A stretch of 64,000 nucleotides of DNA, taken from assembly GCA_013399115.1 (NCBI GenBank), contig VXAA01005216.1, positions 106,390 to 170,389 on the forward strand. The letters are read 5' to 3'. The stretch is from Anseranas semipalmata. Its lineage: Eukaryota; Chordata; Aves; Anseriformes; Anseranatidae. The notes under the pieces were generated by a model. The model did not search any database and was not told the DNA's origin. It saw only the letters and a program-made list of their open reading frames with translations. The position numbers and the translations under genes are program-made. Positions 24,993 through 38,780 of the stretch are shown piece after piece. Each line of letters starts with the position of its first letter. Position 1 is the first letter of the stretch.

Positions 24993-27900
24993 AAGGCTCT
25001 TAATTATGCTGATTTTCAGGGCAACTTTGTGAATTCAGACTTGATAATGAAAATGTTGTTCTTTGTTTAGACATATAACTATTCGGGACTTACCTGCACA
25101 CAGATTTTGTGTTTGTTTAGTTACATTTGTGGCATTTCAAGAATACAATCTCCCAAGCTTTAAAAGCCTTTATCAGTTGCTATACCTTTCTCTACTGGGA
25201 TGAAGATTCCTATACTGCATGGGAACGACACGTTTATACATATGCATCTGTATGCAAATATGATTGCGTTTGTGTTGCAAAACTTTACTTATTTTTACCC
25301 CTACTAAAAAAAGTATTAAAAAGTGTTCATATGCCCCTTAGGTTGTGCTTCTCAAAAGATAGTATAATAGAGATTGATGTGGTCAGGTCTCTTTTCTCCT
25401 GTTTGTCCAGGGAATTCCTGCCACAGCAAAAAATCTTTCTTCATTCTTGTTGTGTGCCTGTGTTATCTCTGCCTTCTTTTCTGAATAACTTTACAAATAA
25501 AATGGCCATTGAATTCATAGTGAGTTTCTGTTCTGTTATAAATTCATGCCTTTTGATACAAGCTATTCCTTGAAGCATTTGTTCTCATAGGCATTTAGTA
25601 TTCTTCAGTGTTTTTGGGGGGTTGAGCTATATGTTAAGATGGAACTAAAAATGAAATTGAAAATTCCTGTTAGACTAAAAAATGTAACTCTCTAATGACC
25701 ACAGTTTGCTTTCAAGTCCTAAATGTAATCACTGTCTTGCCAGCTTATACCATTTATTTCCTTTGGTTTGTATGCTACTGCCAGCGTGTCACCTCTTAAT
25801 GTTCCTTCATCTTTCCCTATAATGCTCTGTTGTACATTACAATATCGATAAGAGGGAAACTGGGAGATCCGTAAGTTGGCAAAATTCCCATTAGATTCCT
25901 AAGGGTCTTTTTCTCACTGAGGCCCGTTGGATTTGTCCTATGGAAATTGATGAAAGGCTGAAATGAAAATGCTTCCATTTGCCCTAGAGAAAACCCAAGC
26001 CAGAAACTTTCTTCCAAAGATTTCTGAACATTACATTTGCAAAGAGCAAAGACAGAGTTCCTGGTGCAGTGTTCAACGTAGTATTCAAGACCATTTCTTT
26101 GTGAGATGCTGTTCAGCACTGCTAATACTATTAGCTGGCAAATTTGTTTTTGAATTGAATCTTATATAAAATTCTTCAAGCAGGCAACATTTAAAGTACA
26201 TTCACCATTAGTCAGGACCACTTATAAGCACCAACAGGAAGCTAGCTTGAATTCATGTTAAATAACACTGACAGTCATTTGCATATAACATAAAGATCAC
26301 ACAAGTACTGTCTGTCCATATCTTAATGAGTGACTAATCCCACCTTCCTGCCTGAATGCTTATAGATTGCTCCATCCAAACAATGAGCATTCAACTTATT
26401 AGGTGTTTTGTATTGGAGGATTAGCCGATAGCTTTTCCTGAGTACTTCAAAAGAAAAAGCTGAAACATAGACTGCTGTATAAATAAGATGAAAAATGGTT
26501 ATTTACAACATAGATATTTCTGAACAGAATTCTCAGTTGTGCGTTTTCTCTGAGCTAGAAAGAGCAGGCAGGTCCTATCAAAGCTCTTATAAGCAATTTG
26601 GAAGTTTTTGTTTGGAGGAAGGAAGGGGAAGGTTGGCAATAGTTCATTTTTACTGGTTAGTGGAGGCAGCTAGCTCCTGCTGTTTCACAGTGTGAGATTA
26701 CGTGCTAGGCCCCAGGAGTGACACAACCCAGATTCATCCTGGCACACACCAGTAGTCATGAAAGAAATATGTGTATATGGAAGGAAACACATTATATTTT
26801 GTCTGTGGGGATAAAATATAGCCTGTACCCTACCCATTCTGATTCTCTAGTATTTGTGCTACTGTTGCTTCTTTTGACTTTTGCAAAAGATACTGCGGGC
26901 ATCTCCTCTGCTTTAAAAATGCCATCTTTTTTTTCTTTCCTGGACCAGGGAAATCACAACTGCCAGCTCTTGTCCTGTGGAAGTTGACACTGGAAACCTG
27001 CCTATTCTGCAGGCAGCTTCATCTATTTAATTTATCAAAGACACCAGAAAAAATAAAAAACAACATGGGTTCTTGTGGGTAACAGAGCAAAGTTCTTCCC
27101 TCTTCCAGCTCTTCCAGGTAGTGAGTTAGACCAGACATTCATGAGCTCGCCACTGAAGGGTTTCCTAACAAAGCTGGCCATGAACGGGTGCAGGGCTCAA
27201 GGGTATTTACACCGCTAGCTGCTCCAGTGCTTCACCTCAATGTTGAACCCACCCCCGTGAACAGTTCAGAGCAATAAATAGCCCATGTCCCTCTGGAAAT
27301 GGTTTGAGAGATGGATGCTGGGAGAGACTCAGCTTCCCTGGAGGGGCCTAAGCATCTCCATGTGTGCAGCGTGAATAATAAATACTGGTACCCGGGAGGA
27401 GCCTGCTCCCAGACTGCAAGGTCTCCAGCTCTGGGATTTTCAGAGTGTGCTGTTGTACGCTTTGCTCCTGTGGAAACAAACACAGCGCTAAGAAAGGCAA
27501 AAGGTTCTTGATACCTTATCCTAGTCTTATTCTAATGTGGCGTTGGGATGCTGCACAGCTGCTTATCTGGAGACCTGAGAAATATACTTGCTACCCAATG
27601 CTCAGAATAAGCCAGAGACATTGCTTTCCAGCTGTGCCCTCTTCTTAACTCTACAAGTGGTCACTTCTTCAAGTGTAGTCAAATAGGTGATTATGACACA
27701 GGGTGCATCTTCCCCACTGGTCTCACGAGGAGGGTCTTGGGACCATTTCCAAGAGCTATTATCATAACTCTGTCATAGCTGGGAAGGAACAAGGGAACAG
27801 TTCAGCTTCTGCTGCAACCCCAGGGACTGGTGAATTGAGGATGCCTATGACAACAATTATATTCCTGTGGCAGCTGCATGGTACAGATTCTTGGCCATGA

Positions 27901-30900
27901 CTAATTGTCTTTCCAGGGAATGCCTGAAGGTCCCTGGGGGAATCTGTGATTTTCTGCTCCTTGATTCTTTTTGATATCTCCAGCCTGGGACACAGAGGCA
28001 AACCTGGATTTGTTTCCCAGGATGTTCTGGGATGAAAAACATGCAGACAGGCTTAGATGCAAATGAAAATATGACATGAGGAAGAAGGTAGGAAAAGAGG
28101 TGAAAGAAATTCTCTGTAAGCCATTGTTGATCAGGGATATTAACTGTTGTTCAGAGGACAGAGACAGCTTTGCACTTGAACCCTCCCCCCCCCAAAAAAA
28201 AGCTTTCAGGCTGCAGGAAGAAAACCAGGAGACTGTAGAGGAGTCAGGAACTGAACTTAGCTCTTTGAAGTACCCAAGCATTAACCAGCAAAGTTGTGTT
28301 TCCCTAACAGGTTCAGGTAGATGTTGTTGGTTTAGGAAGCCTTTATGGACTCTTCCAACATGATGGGACAGCTCTTGGCCTCTTGGAGGACACAGAGCAG
28401 GGAAGGTCTCTGCTCTCTCTGGTCTGGTTTTGCGTTCCTTCGGGAAGCTGCTCATCCCCAGGAGTCTGATCTCACAGGGCCATCACTTCCAGGGCTACAG
28501 CCTTGGTGACACGTAGAAAACTCCAGTATTTCCCACCAGTGGAAACCAAGGGTCCTCTGGGGCCCGCAGCAATTTCATCAGCTTTTGATGAAGCGGTGGC
28601 TGTGGTTAAAGAGCACGCAGGTGTGCGGTGTCACACAGCAAACAAGAGTGCAGTAAAAGTTGCCAGCTGTGCTGCTGAACATGTCTAAATGGCCTTGTCC
28701 CTGATTAAAACAGGAAAGGCAGCTGTTACGCAGCATCAGTGGCAACAACTGGCTGAAGAAACGCTGTGAGATACGTAGCTATAGATTGCTGCACCACACT
28801 ATGGGATTTCTTTCTCATTGCATTTCTTCATTTTCCTTTTTTGTTCTGGCCCATAGTGAGTAGTGCAGAACATGCATGAATGTTTGCCCCTGAGAAGTAT
28901 CAGGGCAATGTCTTGATTTGCTGCGGAGGATGTCTGTATCACATCCCCTGACGAGGTTAAACCATCCTTGTCTCAGCGGTGCTGTTGCCGGCCTGATGTC
29001 CATCGAGCTCTGCCCTGGGCCCTGATGCTACAAAGGGAAAAGCTGGCATGAGGACAAGCACCACAGACAGGGCAGGGACAGCTTGGCAGCACGGCGAGGC
29101 ACAGACCGGTCAGGATGACAGGGAGCCCTGGCAGGCGAGCACATACATGGAATACTCCAGTTTTGAAATTAGAAACATGGAAGTAATGGAACTGAATGGA
29201 TTCTTTTGGCCATCCTGTCTTCTCCTTATAAAATCTGCTCCTCATCATACCTGCTCCTACTATCTCCCTATAACAGCAGTTCATATACCATAGGTCTGCA
29301 GATTGGCCTTGCCAAGAAAGGGAGAATGCTGGGGTTGACTGGTCACGTTTGATGAATTCAGATGGTAGCAAAATTCAGACGGCCATAAAAATTCAGATGG
29401 CCATAAAATGCTGTTATATGACTCATGGCCATTTGGGAAGGATCACCACCCAGTCATGGAAGATGCTGGAGAATGCTTTAGAGGTCATAATGAAACAGAT
29501 GTAATCATTTTGTTTATGCTCATAAAGTGTCCTGCTTTGTACTAAAGTAAAGGAGATGTTTCTCTGATATCTTAGTACTGCAAGGGAAAATTAAATACAA
29601 GGAGTTAGGTTTGGGTTTTGATTTTTGTAATGGAGGTGTATTCTGAAAATAAAGCTTTTAACATCTTTTATGATGAAATATTCCCCAGTGGGATCTGTCC
29701 TCATGTGGATCTCATCTCAGTGACACAGATGAAGATGCTGCAATCATAATTTAAAATAAATTAAGGCCAGACTTTTGGTTGCTGGTAAATTGCCAGAATC
29801 GTGCTTGGTTGGACAAGCTTTGGTCACTGCTGTGCTACAGAATGTATTTCAGTTTCCTTTTGCACATTAAACCTTAATGCTCCCATCAAAAAATAATTTG
29901 ATTGGAGAATTAAAAATGGGCTGTTACAGCTTGTTCTTCCCTAGAAAAAGGAATTAAAACTGAACTGATATGTCCCTTTCTTCAGAACAAAAAGAGTAAG
30001 CATTAGCATGTTCCGATAAGAAAGTAAGTGTTCCAGCTAAGGAAACTTTTTTCTTACGTATTCATGCACACCTAATAAAAAGGAACATAAGAAGCAAAAT
30101 AGAACAATCTGTTGTTATTTAACACAGCAAATACTGTTGAGATACAAATACAGTTAAGTTTTTCTGGTAACTAGGCAACAGAAGAAAATACCACTTATCT
30201 GAATTGCTGTTTATTCTACTGTTTTTTAGCTCTACAGCAGTGATTTTTATTCTCCACACCTCAAACACAGAAAGAGCAATTGTTCATGGTATGGCTAAAT
30301 TGTTTAATGTACTGTTTGATACAGGGGCAAATTAGACATCAGAATAAATGTCTTGGATTGCTACAGCTAGCCATTAATGATTTTTGATCTTCCCACAAAT
30401 GTTTCAGTAGATTATGTAACATAAGCAAATGTCCTCTACTGACTTAGGCAATTGTAATAAATATGGACTACATGAGGCGTGAAATCAGAATGTTTTCATT
30501 TTTCCAAAGAATGCAAATGGTCTCTCATTCATGTGTATCATCCTAAGGACTTTTTAGATTAAGCACATGGTAGCAATATAATCTTTGACACTTCTAAACT
30601 GAAGGCTTTTTTCCAGAGCTGCGTACATTATCATCGGATGGATGGTTTCATTAAGGTGAAAATCTGTAGCAAGAAGTGCTCAGAGCCATAGCCAGGCTGG
30701 GCTTGCACATGGCCAGTGCTTGTGCATGCACATACTTGCACACACTGTCCAAATGAAAAGCAACTGAATATAACTCTTCTTAATCTCCAGAATCTCAATT
30801 TCTAGCTAAAAATTTGCAATAAAGTGTGCAGGTGGAAGAAGGGAGGTGAGTGCAAATGGCACACTCTGGGATAGCCCAGAGGACCCCAGAAGACTGAAAG

Positions 30901-31600
30901 ATGTTGATTGAGTCAAACTATGTGCAACAGGAACAGCTCAGTCCCACATGCATGGGAACAACACATCCACCAGCAATCAGGATTTGGTTTCACTGTTCCA
31001 TTTATTACAAGCCTCAGCCCTCTGTACTAATGGGAATAATATCTGTGAAGCAAATGGAGCAGCTTCTGAAAAAAATTCTTAGAAAGAAGTAATGGGCATA
31101 AATGACACCCAGCTGCTATGAAGCATACTGAGTAAAAAAACAAGCTCTGTTAAATCACTGTCAGAAGTCTCCAGTTTTAATGACACCAAGATATTTACAA
31201 AAGGCCTTTTGTAAAAAAGTTCATTGAGACATGAACAGGTTGTAGGCAGGTTGGAAGCCTTCAGCCCAGATGCCAGTGACATCTCAATTCTCTCTCCCAA
31301 AATATCTGAAATCTGAGGAATTGCCTCCTGTTTGGAAAGTATTTTGGGGGTCTCTTTGTCTGCCTTGTACTGGAGCAAGAAATGGGGGAGATTTATCCAC
31401 ATATTCAGGACAGACTATCACATTCCTAAGAATAAGGGGGAAAGGAAGGAGGTTTTTTCTGCACACCAGAAAAGGGCAACTCATCCCCATCACTACAAAA
31501 CATCACCTGGTTTTGAGTTTGCTGAGTAAACGCTATACCTCACTCCTACAGGAAGGTATTAGGTTGGTCAGCTGCCAATTCCTGGGGAATGAACCCCGTG
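24993..31600. other. Unique intronic sequence, no gene
   Basis: No exon or dispersed repeat recognised. It contains the longest gap-free open frame in the window (27901-28455, minus, 184 codons), which resembles no family I know, and a small three-copy tandem repeat at 29356-29408. Confidence 0.65.
29356..29408. repeat. Three-copy 17-18 bp tandem repeat
   Basis: Units starting at 29356, 29373 and 29391 share ATTCAGA(T/C)GG and an A-rich end; units 2 and 3 (ATTCAGAYGGCCATAAAA) differ by one base. Unit 1 has TAGCAAA in place of CCATAAAA. It is a local duplication. Confidence 0.9.
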
Positions 31601-33372
31601 AGATTATTTACATGCATTCCCAGTTAATCAATTAATATTTGTAAAGCACTTTAACTTGGAAAGCACTCTTATAAATATTTGGTATTATCATATAATTACA
31701 CTACCACATCTCAATTAAATGCACAATTGGGCATGCTTTAATTATGCAATTAAAGTGTCATCAGAAGTATTTCAAATGTAGGTATCTCAGTCTATGCTGA
31801 CCCTCCTCAAGTTTAGCAGGGAAACCTGGAGCAAAATGAGGACTCTTGATCTTTGAAACTCTGGAGAGTTTCTGATCAGAATGAATGTCTCTTTTCCTAG
31901 TACAGAAATACATTTTTTTTCTGCAACCACAAATATAGGTGACTTTTTGCTTCTATTTGGCTTACATCCTGAACATTTCTTGTGTGCAGCACAAGGACTA
32001 ACCTGCTTTTCTGTTTGTTTTTGACTTTACTGCCTTCTTTCATTAATATAATGGAAAAATAATGTCACTCGGGATCTTGTCTCAGATTTATATCCTTCAC
32101 GCTTTATCAATGGTATGTATACTGTGCTGTGTGATGTACTGAAATAAATTAATTAAATGCTGAAGCAGTCTCCATTTCCTCCAGAAGGTAAAAAAGACAT
32201 TAAGCCTCAAATAACAATATATATGTTGCCATCTGATTATTACCAATATAGGAAGTATTGCTTCCTATTCCCTTCTCTTGGGTTGTGTTGACAACTCAAG
32301 CAGTGGTCTGGCTAGAAAGGAAATAAAAATGAATGAATGAAAGAATTTAAAACATCTGGTATCAATTTTTCATAGTACATTTTGTAGTCTTCTGACTCTC
32401 TTGCTTTAGGAAACGCAATTACTTCTAAGCTTTTCTCCACAAACATAAGAGCTATAATACTGTGGAATTTGAGGGGGGTGGGGGAGCTTTTTTGTTTGCT
32501 TTTTGACTTTTCCAATGAAATTAGAAACTTTAATAGACTATCTTGATTTATTAGATGAAGTAGTCACTTTCCTAGATGGCAGTATTGTTGCCATACTTCC
32601 CATTCCTCCTTTCTTCCGTTCTCCCTCTGATGCCCAAACTTTCACTTCTTCACTCCTTGTCATTTCTTTTCATGTCAATTAAATCCTCTTTGGGGAAATG
32701 GATAGGCAGCTTTTGTATATTTGTATAGCACCTGCACAAGGCTGTAGCTGAGGTCTCTGGGTGCAATCACAACTGAAATAACACACCTGCAACTTCAAGT
32801 TCATTGGTAACAGTTTGCTCCACAATGAACCTAAGATAGTTTCCAATGCAGAGCTGTCATTAATTCTTCTTATATCTTTCTTGAATGACTGTGTGTAAGA
32901 GCCACAACCTGGCCTCAGAAAAATGTGAGTTCCACCAGAATGATATCAGAAGACCAGAATAAGCAAAATTCTTCAGGGCAGGAACTACCTCTGAGTGTGT
33001 CTGTATAGCATTTGCTGACAATAGAACTCCAGTGAGGGTGTCTAAGATGCAATTATATAATGCATATATATAAAATGGAATGTGTCATTACTGCAGTGTT
33101 AAGCTATATTTGGAAACCACAACAAGAAAAACACTTTTTTTTTTTTCACTATGGGTAAAATGACTCTGATATATGAAGCATTTTATTAGACCATCTTTTT
33201 GTTTTAATAACTGCTAATTTGCACACCTAACATCAATTGCTGGTACAATTAATTGTGGATGCAAATGAGAATGTTTAGCTGTCTAATCACCTGATTGTGC
33301 CTATAAATCAGTGACAGTAATTATGTGTGTAAATGGTCATTACAGCCTGAAATTAATTTGGCCAAAATTGAT
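31601..33372. other. AT-rich unique intronic sequence with candidate regulatory blocks
   Basis: No gene or repeat body. Two blocks, 31620-31765 and 33190-33370, are dense in TAAT/ATTA cores and other transcription-factor-like words and are free of repeats; they are discussed in the findings. No promoter or exon is evident. Confidence 0.5.
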
Positions 33373-33379
33373 AAGACAG

Positions 33380-33397
33380 AAAAAAAAAAAAAAAAAA
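33380..33397. repeat. Poly(A) tract
   Basis: Eighteen consecutive A. No retroposed body is recognised upstream. Confidence 0.9.
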
Positions 33398-36300
33398 CCA
33401 CCCTGGGCTAAAGTTTGGTCCCCAGAGCGTAAAAAGAGAAAGTGTCTTCTTCCTCTGCCTCTTGTGTCTAAATTGCAGAGAGCTAAGTAGACAAAGAGCA
33501 ATGACTCCCCAGTCCCCAATAACTCACTGCCAATGTTTCACAATAAAGTGCAATGGGAGAGGAAATATTTCCATAAGGGTTCATTAATCACAAAGTATTT
33601 GCCATGCACAACCACTCTACAGAGCAGGTAAAGAACCTTAGGGGACGTTGCCTGGCACAGCATGTCATTTTCATAATAGGAAAAGTATTTTTTGCACAAA
33701 TGCTGTAGAACTGAAGTTGCAGATGGCTCCATTGGCAGGGTTGGAGCCTCCTGGCACAACCCTCGGCAGCCAAAGCTACTTTAGATATTTATAGCAAGGG
33801 TTAGCGATATCTCAAAAGAAGGATGCTGAAGACGCTCTCTGCTCCACAATGTGCAATATTCCCAGGTGTGCACCTTGAAAGGATGTATGAGACAGGCCAA
33901 AACCAAGCAAACAAATAAACAAACTCAAAGCACAAACTTCAGAACGATATGCAAGTCTTACCTGTCCCTGTTGTGGTGCAGGACACTAGAGAGAGGTCTA
34001 GGAACAGTTAAACTGATTGTGACTGATAATCTGGGGGTCCACCAGACCCCATTAGCAGAGCTATATGGAAAAAGATGCTTTTCCTCCTCCGTGGCTTCTT
34101 TCAGAACTGGGCATCAGGCCATTTCATTCTACCTAACCTTGAGGACACTGGAAAGCCCCTGTTATCCCAGCGTACTCTAACCCATCTGGACCTGCTCAGT
34201 TATTTGCATGAGAGATAGGGTTGGTGTCTTGCTTACTGTACCTCTGTGGTCTCAGCCTCTGAGTGGTTCATTGCTGCTTCACTCCCAGATGAGACTTCGA
34301 TAAAATTCAGAGCCACCTGATGTAATTTTAATTTAAATGTGAATTTAATGAGTTTTGCTTTTATATTGCTGCAATGTGCATTGACAAAAGAAATGCTGCA
34401 GGCTCAGATCTGGGCTTTCAGTTCTTTCTCTGTGCTACTCCCTGTTTTTGTTTGATGTATGGTCCTGAGTAAAGCTGTGATGTGCGCATTGGGTACAAAG
34501 GTATGTTGGGTGCAAGGACAGTGGTCATTTGCTGGGGCAAATGAGTCTTGGGCTGTTCTGCCAGTCAGAGTCCAAAAATCTTGTCACTGGCAGAAGATGC
34601 TGCTGGAGTTAGAACTGAACAGAAGAGGGATAAAAGCTTGCATGCAAGAAAGAAAGGTTTTATCTTAACCAATTAAAACAGTTAATATTGGAAGTGGTTA
34701 AAATTTGCTAAAATATTTCTTCATTAGAAAATATGATCTTAGTGAAAAAAAAAATGCTGTGAAAATGTATTAAAAAGATCATAAGAAATGCTTTCAGGTT
34801 CAGGATGTAAAAGATTCAGAGGGAGAAAGAGAACCAGGGAACCAGGTCATTTAGTAGCCCAACAGGACACAACAGTAGGATGCAAGACACCCTGATTCAA
34901 GACAGTATCTTAATCTTTAGAACTTTTCATTGTGTGACTGTTTTTTCTGCCAGCCTTAATTAGTACTAAACTATAATTGTAGGAGCAGTGTGGGAGACTA
35001 GACTTTCTAACACAGAATAACATGATAAAAAGCCTCATATGATGCAGATTTTCTCTTTCCTTCAATGTATTTTGTGAACAGTCAGGCACAATTCCATTAT
35101 CTACATTCGTAAAGGTTATTCAGTACCTGAAGTATAAAGCGGTATTTAATTTGGTAACTTTTACTATTCTGAAATAGTAAGATCTATTCGGAAGGACAGT
35201 AATTGTGGTCATTTTTATAATTGTGCATAAGATATTTAGCTTCCCCCCACCATGTCTTTTATCACAATACTAATGGGACAGTCTCCAAGCTGCAAATATA
35301 ATGGGGCCTAAATTTATCTGTGTGCTTTGCAGTTACCAAATCTGACCTACTATCAGGCAACGGGTGTTTTTTTTTTTGCTGTTGTTTTTAGGTGGCTGTT
35401 CAGGATATAAAACCTTGCATGTTATGCTCTTCCAAGAATTGACCCGTGCGATCCATTTGCCTAAGTACCACAAGTAGTTTTAGCTCCTCTCAACTTTGTG
35501 CAACATTGAAGGTACCCTTTTCCAAGGCTCTACCTTGGACCCACTGTGTGCTGAGGACCTCATGGCTTCTAGATGCCCAGGAGAAAGCTCCTGGTCTGCC
35601 TGATGCCCAGCCTGGCTCTCTGTCGGGAACTGGCCATCACTTTTTTTTCCATGTATGAAACCACAACTTGTGGGGTTTCAATTCCAGAATACTTTAAAAA
35701 TGTTGTTCTATTTGGTTTTATTTTTTGGTCTGATTTGGGATGAAAATCTCACCCAAGAATTACTGCGGAATAGAAATTTCTTTGCAGAAATTTCCTGCTT
35801 CCTTTAGGATCTTGGTGGGATGGTTACAGTGATGAATAATGTATCTGAAAGAGAAGGAGAGGCCAGAGAAAATTCAGCCAGACTTACTGACAGACAGCAT
35901 ATTATTCAGAAACAAATCCCCCTCCTGTTTTCCCTAGCATGCAGCAGCTGCCTGCTTGTGATCTCCTCCTGACATCGTTTTATGGCCTGCCTTCTGTTCC
36001 TAGTCAAAATAAAGTGTCCTACCCCACACCTGGTGGTTGAGAATAGAGCAGATCAAAGGCCACGCAGAGTGGCCATTGTTCTGTGACATGGGTCACAGGA
36101 GACCGCTGCAGGCTCTGCAAGGGTCTTGGAAAGCATCACAGCAGCCGGGTGGCTTGGCCATCAGAAGACATCCCTTGCTTTCTAACACTGCTCATTGCTC
36201 TCACACCCACTGGAATTTATTTCATTGGCTGGCAGCTAGATGTTTTCCCCTTGCTTGCACAGGCCACCAGAGCTGACACGTGCTTTCTGCCCGCTACTTC

Positions 36301-36991
36301 TCTCATCTGCTGGTTGCAACTACTGGCACTGGCAGCCTATTGGGCTCCTGGCTCCTGCCACTGCTCCCTGCTGCTGCTGCACGTGAGTGTTCTTAGCGAG
36401 TCATTTCCAGTCACCAAGGGGATTCACAGCCACATCTCCACTTCTCCTAAAATAGGAGCTCACTGCTAGATCTTCTCTCCTTCTAAAATAGGCAATCTAT
36501 GAGAAAAAGCACTGTACATTTGGCGGTATCTGAAGCATAACAATAAACTCACTAGAGCTGTGGAGAACCAGGACAATGAGCTAAGCCATAGTAAGGGCTC
36601 AGGTTGGCAGTGTTGGTGGTCTTCCAAGGCCACATAGAGCCACATGGAAATGGGCTCCGTTCTTCGCAGTTTCTGAGTAGAGGCCATTGCAGAATCAGGT
36701 TTTTTCCTCCCATTTTTGGAAAACCTCTGAGGGAGGCCATATAATCAACACATCTCCCTTACATTTCAGTTCAGAAAACTGAGTCTTTGAAAGGAATGCT
36801 ATTTAACAAATAAGATAATACGAAGCTTTTTAAACAGTTTTATTAAGGCAAGTCTTTTCTTTGGTTTAGTTTACTCTTATCACATCAACTATTATAAATT
36901 GCAGTATGATATTCCTTTTAAATAAATGTTACATTGGGAAAATGCGGGCTATTTTCAAGCAGAAGTGTTACCTGTAAAATGTCATTCTGCA
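33398..36991. other. Unique intronic sequence leading to the exon
   Basis: No coding similarity until the splice acceptor before 37021. Short frames such as 36083-36469 lack family resemblance. The composition is mildly GC-richer around 36040-36400. Confidence 0.65.
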
Positions 36992-37267
<276 letters not shown>

Positions 37268-37851
37268 TAATTCCTATATATACATATTTATCTTTCTTTC
37301 AAACTGCTATGTGCCTAGTACTCCTTGCATAAGAGCAGATCTCGCCTGCTAGCTGCTATTAAGCTATTAAGCTGTTAACTATGACTCTGTCAAGAAAGCC
37401 TGTGCTGTTGGAGTTTTTTTAGCATTTCTTATTGGCTCTGGATTGTGGGTAGGATTTATAATGTTTTGCTTTCTGCACATCCTTGTAATAGAAGAGCTCT
37501 TCTGATTATCCACTGGGCCAATGTGAAAATTGCATCAATCAAACTACCACTCTTCTCCCTGTGCTTCTTTCTGTGAATGTTCAAAACCCTCTAAACTCTA
37601 GTAATGATGTTCATATGGTATTATGCAAAACAGAAAACAGCACAGCAGAAAGCAGCTATTCTGTGAAGAAAATGTCAGTATCTGTGGAATATATGTCCAT
37701 CAGTTCTCGGCCATGTTTATCTGAAATAATATAAGTCAGCTGCTGAGCATTACAAGAACACTTATTCCTTCAAGCTCTGGGTTTCCTTCTAAGGCGGATG
37801 CTTTCAGCAAGCTTGATTACTTCTTTAAAATGGTAAATGCATGCACATGTC

Positions 37852-38780
37852 TGTGGTGGTTTTACCCTTCTGGGCAGCTGAACTCCACCACGACTGCTCT
37901 CTCACTCCCCCTCCTCAAAGAAAAAGGGGGAGAAAATACAATGGAAAGGGCTCAAGGGTTGAGATAAGGACAGGGAAATCACCCACCAATTACCATCACG
38001 GGCAAAACAGACAGCATAGGGAGATTAATATAATTTATTGCCTATCACTAGTGGACTAGAGCAGTGAGAAACTACAAGCAAACTAAGAACACCTTCCCCC
38101 ATCCACCCTCTTCTACCTCCTACCCCCGAGCGGCGCAGGGGAACGGGGAATGGGGGCTGCGGTCAGTCCCTAACGCTGCGTCTCCGCCGCTCCTTCACGG
38201 TCACTCTCTGCCCCTGCTCCACGTGGGGTCCCTCCCACGGGATGCCGTCCTTCCCGAGCTGATCCTGCGTGGGCTTCCCACAGGCTGCAGCTCTTCAGGA
38301 ACTGCTCCCATATGGGTCCGTGCCACGGCACCCATCCCTCAGGACCAAACTGCTCCAACATGGCTCCCCCACGGGCGGCAGCTCCCGCCAGNNNNNNNNN
38401 NNNNNNNNNNNNNNNNNNNNNNNNNNNNNNNNNNNNNNNNNNNNNNNNNNNNNNNNNNNNNNNNNNNNNNNNNNNNNNNNNNNNNNNNNNNNNNNNNNNN
38501 NNNNNNNNNNNNNNNNNNNNNNNNNNNNNNNNNNNNNNNNNNNNNNNNNNNNNNNNNNNNNNNNNNNNNNNNCACAGCAGTTTGTTCCCTTCCTTAACTC
38601 TGCTCTCCCAGAGGCACAACCAGTGTCGCTCCCTGGCTCGTCTCTGGCCAGCAGCGGGTCCCTTTTGGAGCCGGCTGGAGCTGGCTCTGACCTGACATGG
38701 GACAGCTGCTGGGCTCTGCTCACAGAGGCCGCTCCTGCAGCCCCCCTGCTACCAAACCAATGCAATGCAAACCCAATACG
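37852..38780 (-). mobile_element. Solo LTR of an avian endogenous retrovirus
   Basis: The element begins TGTGGTGGTTTTACCC and ends AACCCAATACG, with a 5-bp duplication on both sides and no internal retroviral region. It is therefore a solo LTR left by recombination between two LTRs. The ends and internal text (for example CTCAAGGGTTGAGATAAG and CCCACGGGATGCCGTCC) resemble an LTR I recall as common in bird genomes; the family name is not certain. Minus orientation is inferred from an AATAAA signal on that strand (TTTATT at 38034-38039), placed as expected for R/U5. The terminal CA has decayed to CG. Part of the U3 side is a run of N. Confidence 0.88.
38392..38572. other. Assembly gap (181 N)
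   Basis: A run of 181 N inside the GC-rich part of the solo LTR. That part consists of near-repeated CCACGGG/CTGCAGC-type words, a likely cause of assembly failure. Confidence 0.98.

Noticed and set aside
29048..29371. Opposing frames of 81 and 132 codons in a GC-richer stretch
   Set aside because: No family, no splice context and overlap on both strands, consistent with low stop density only.
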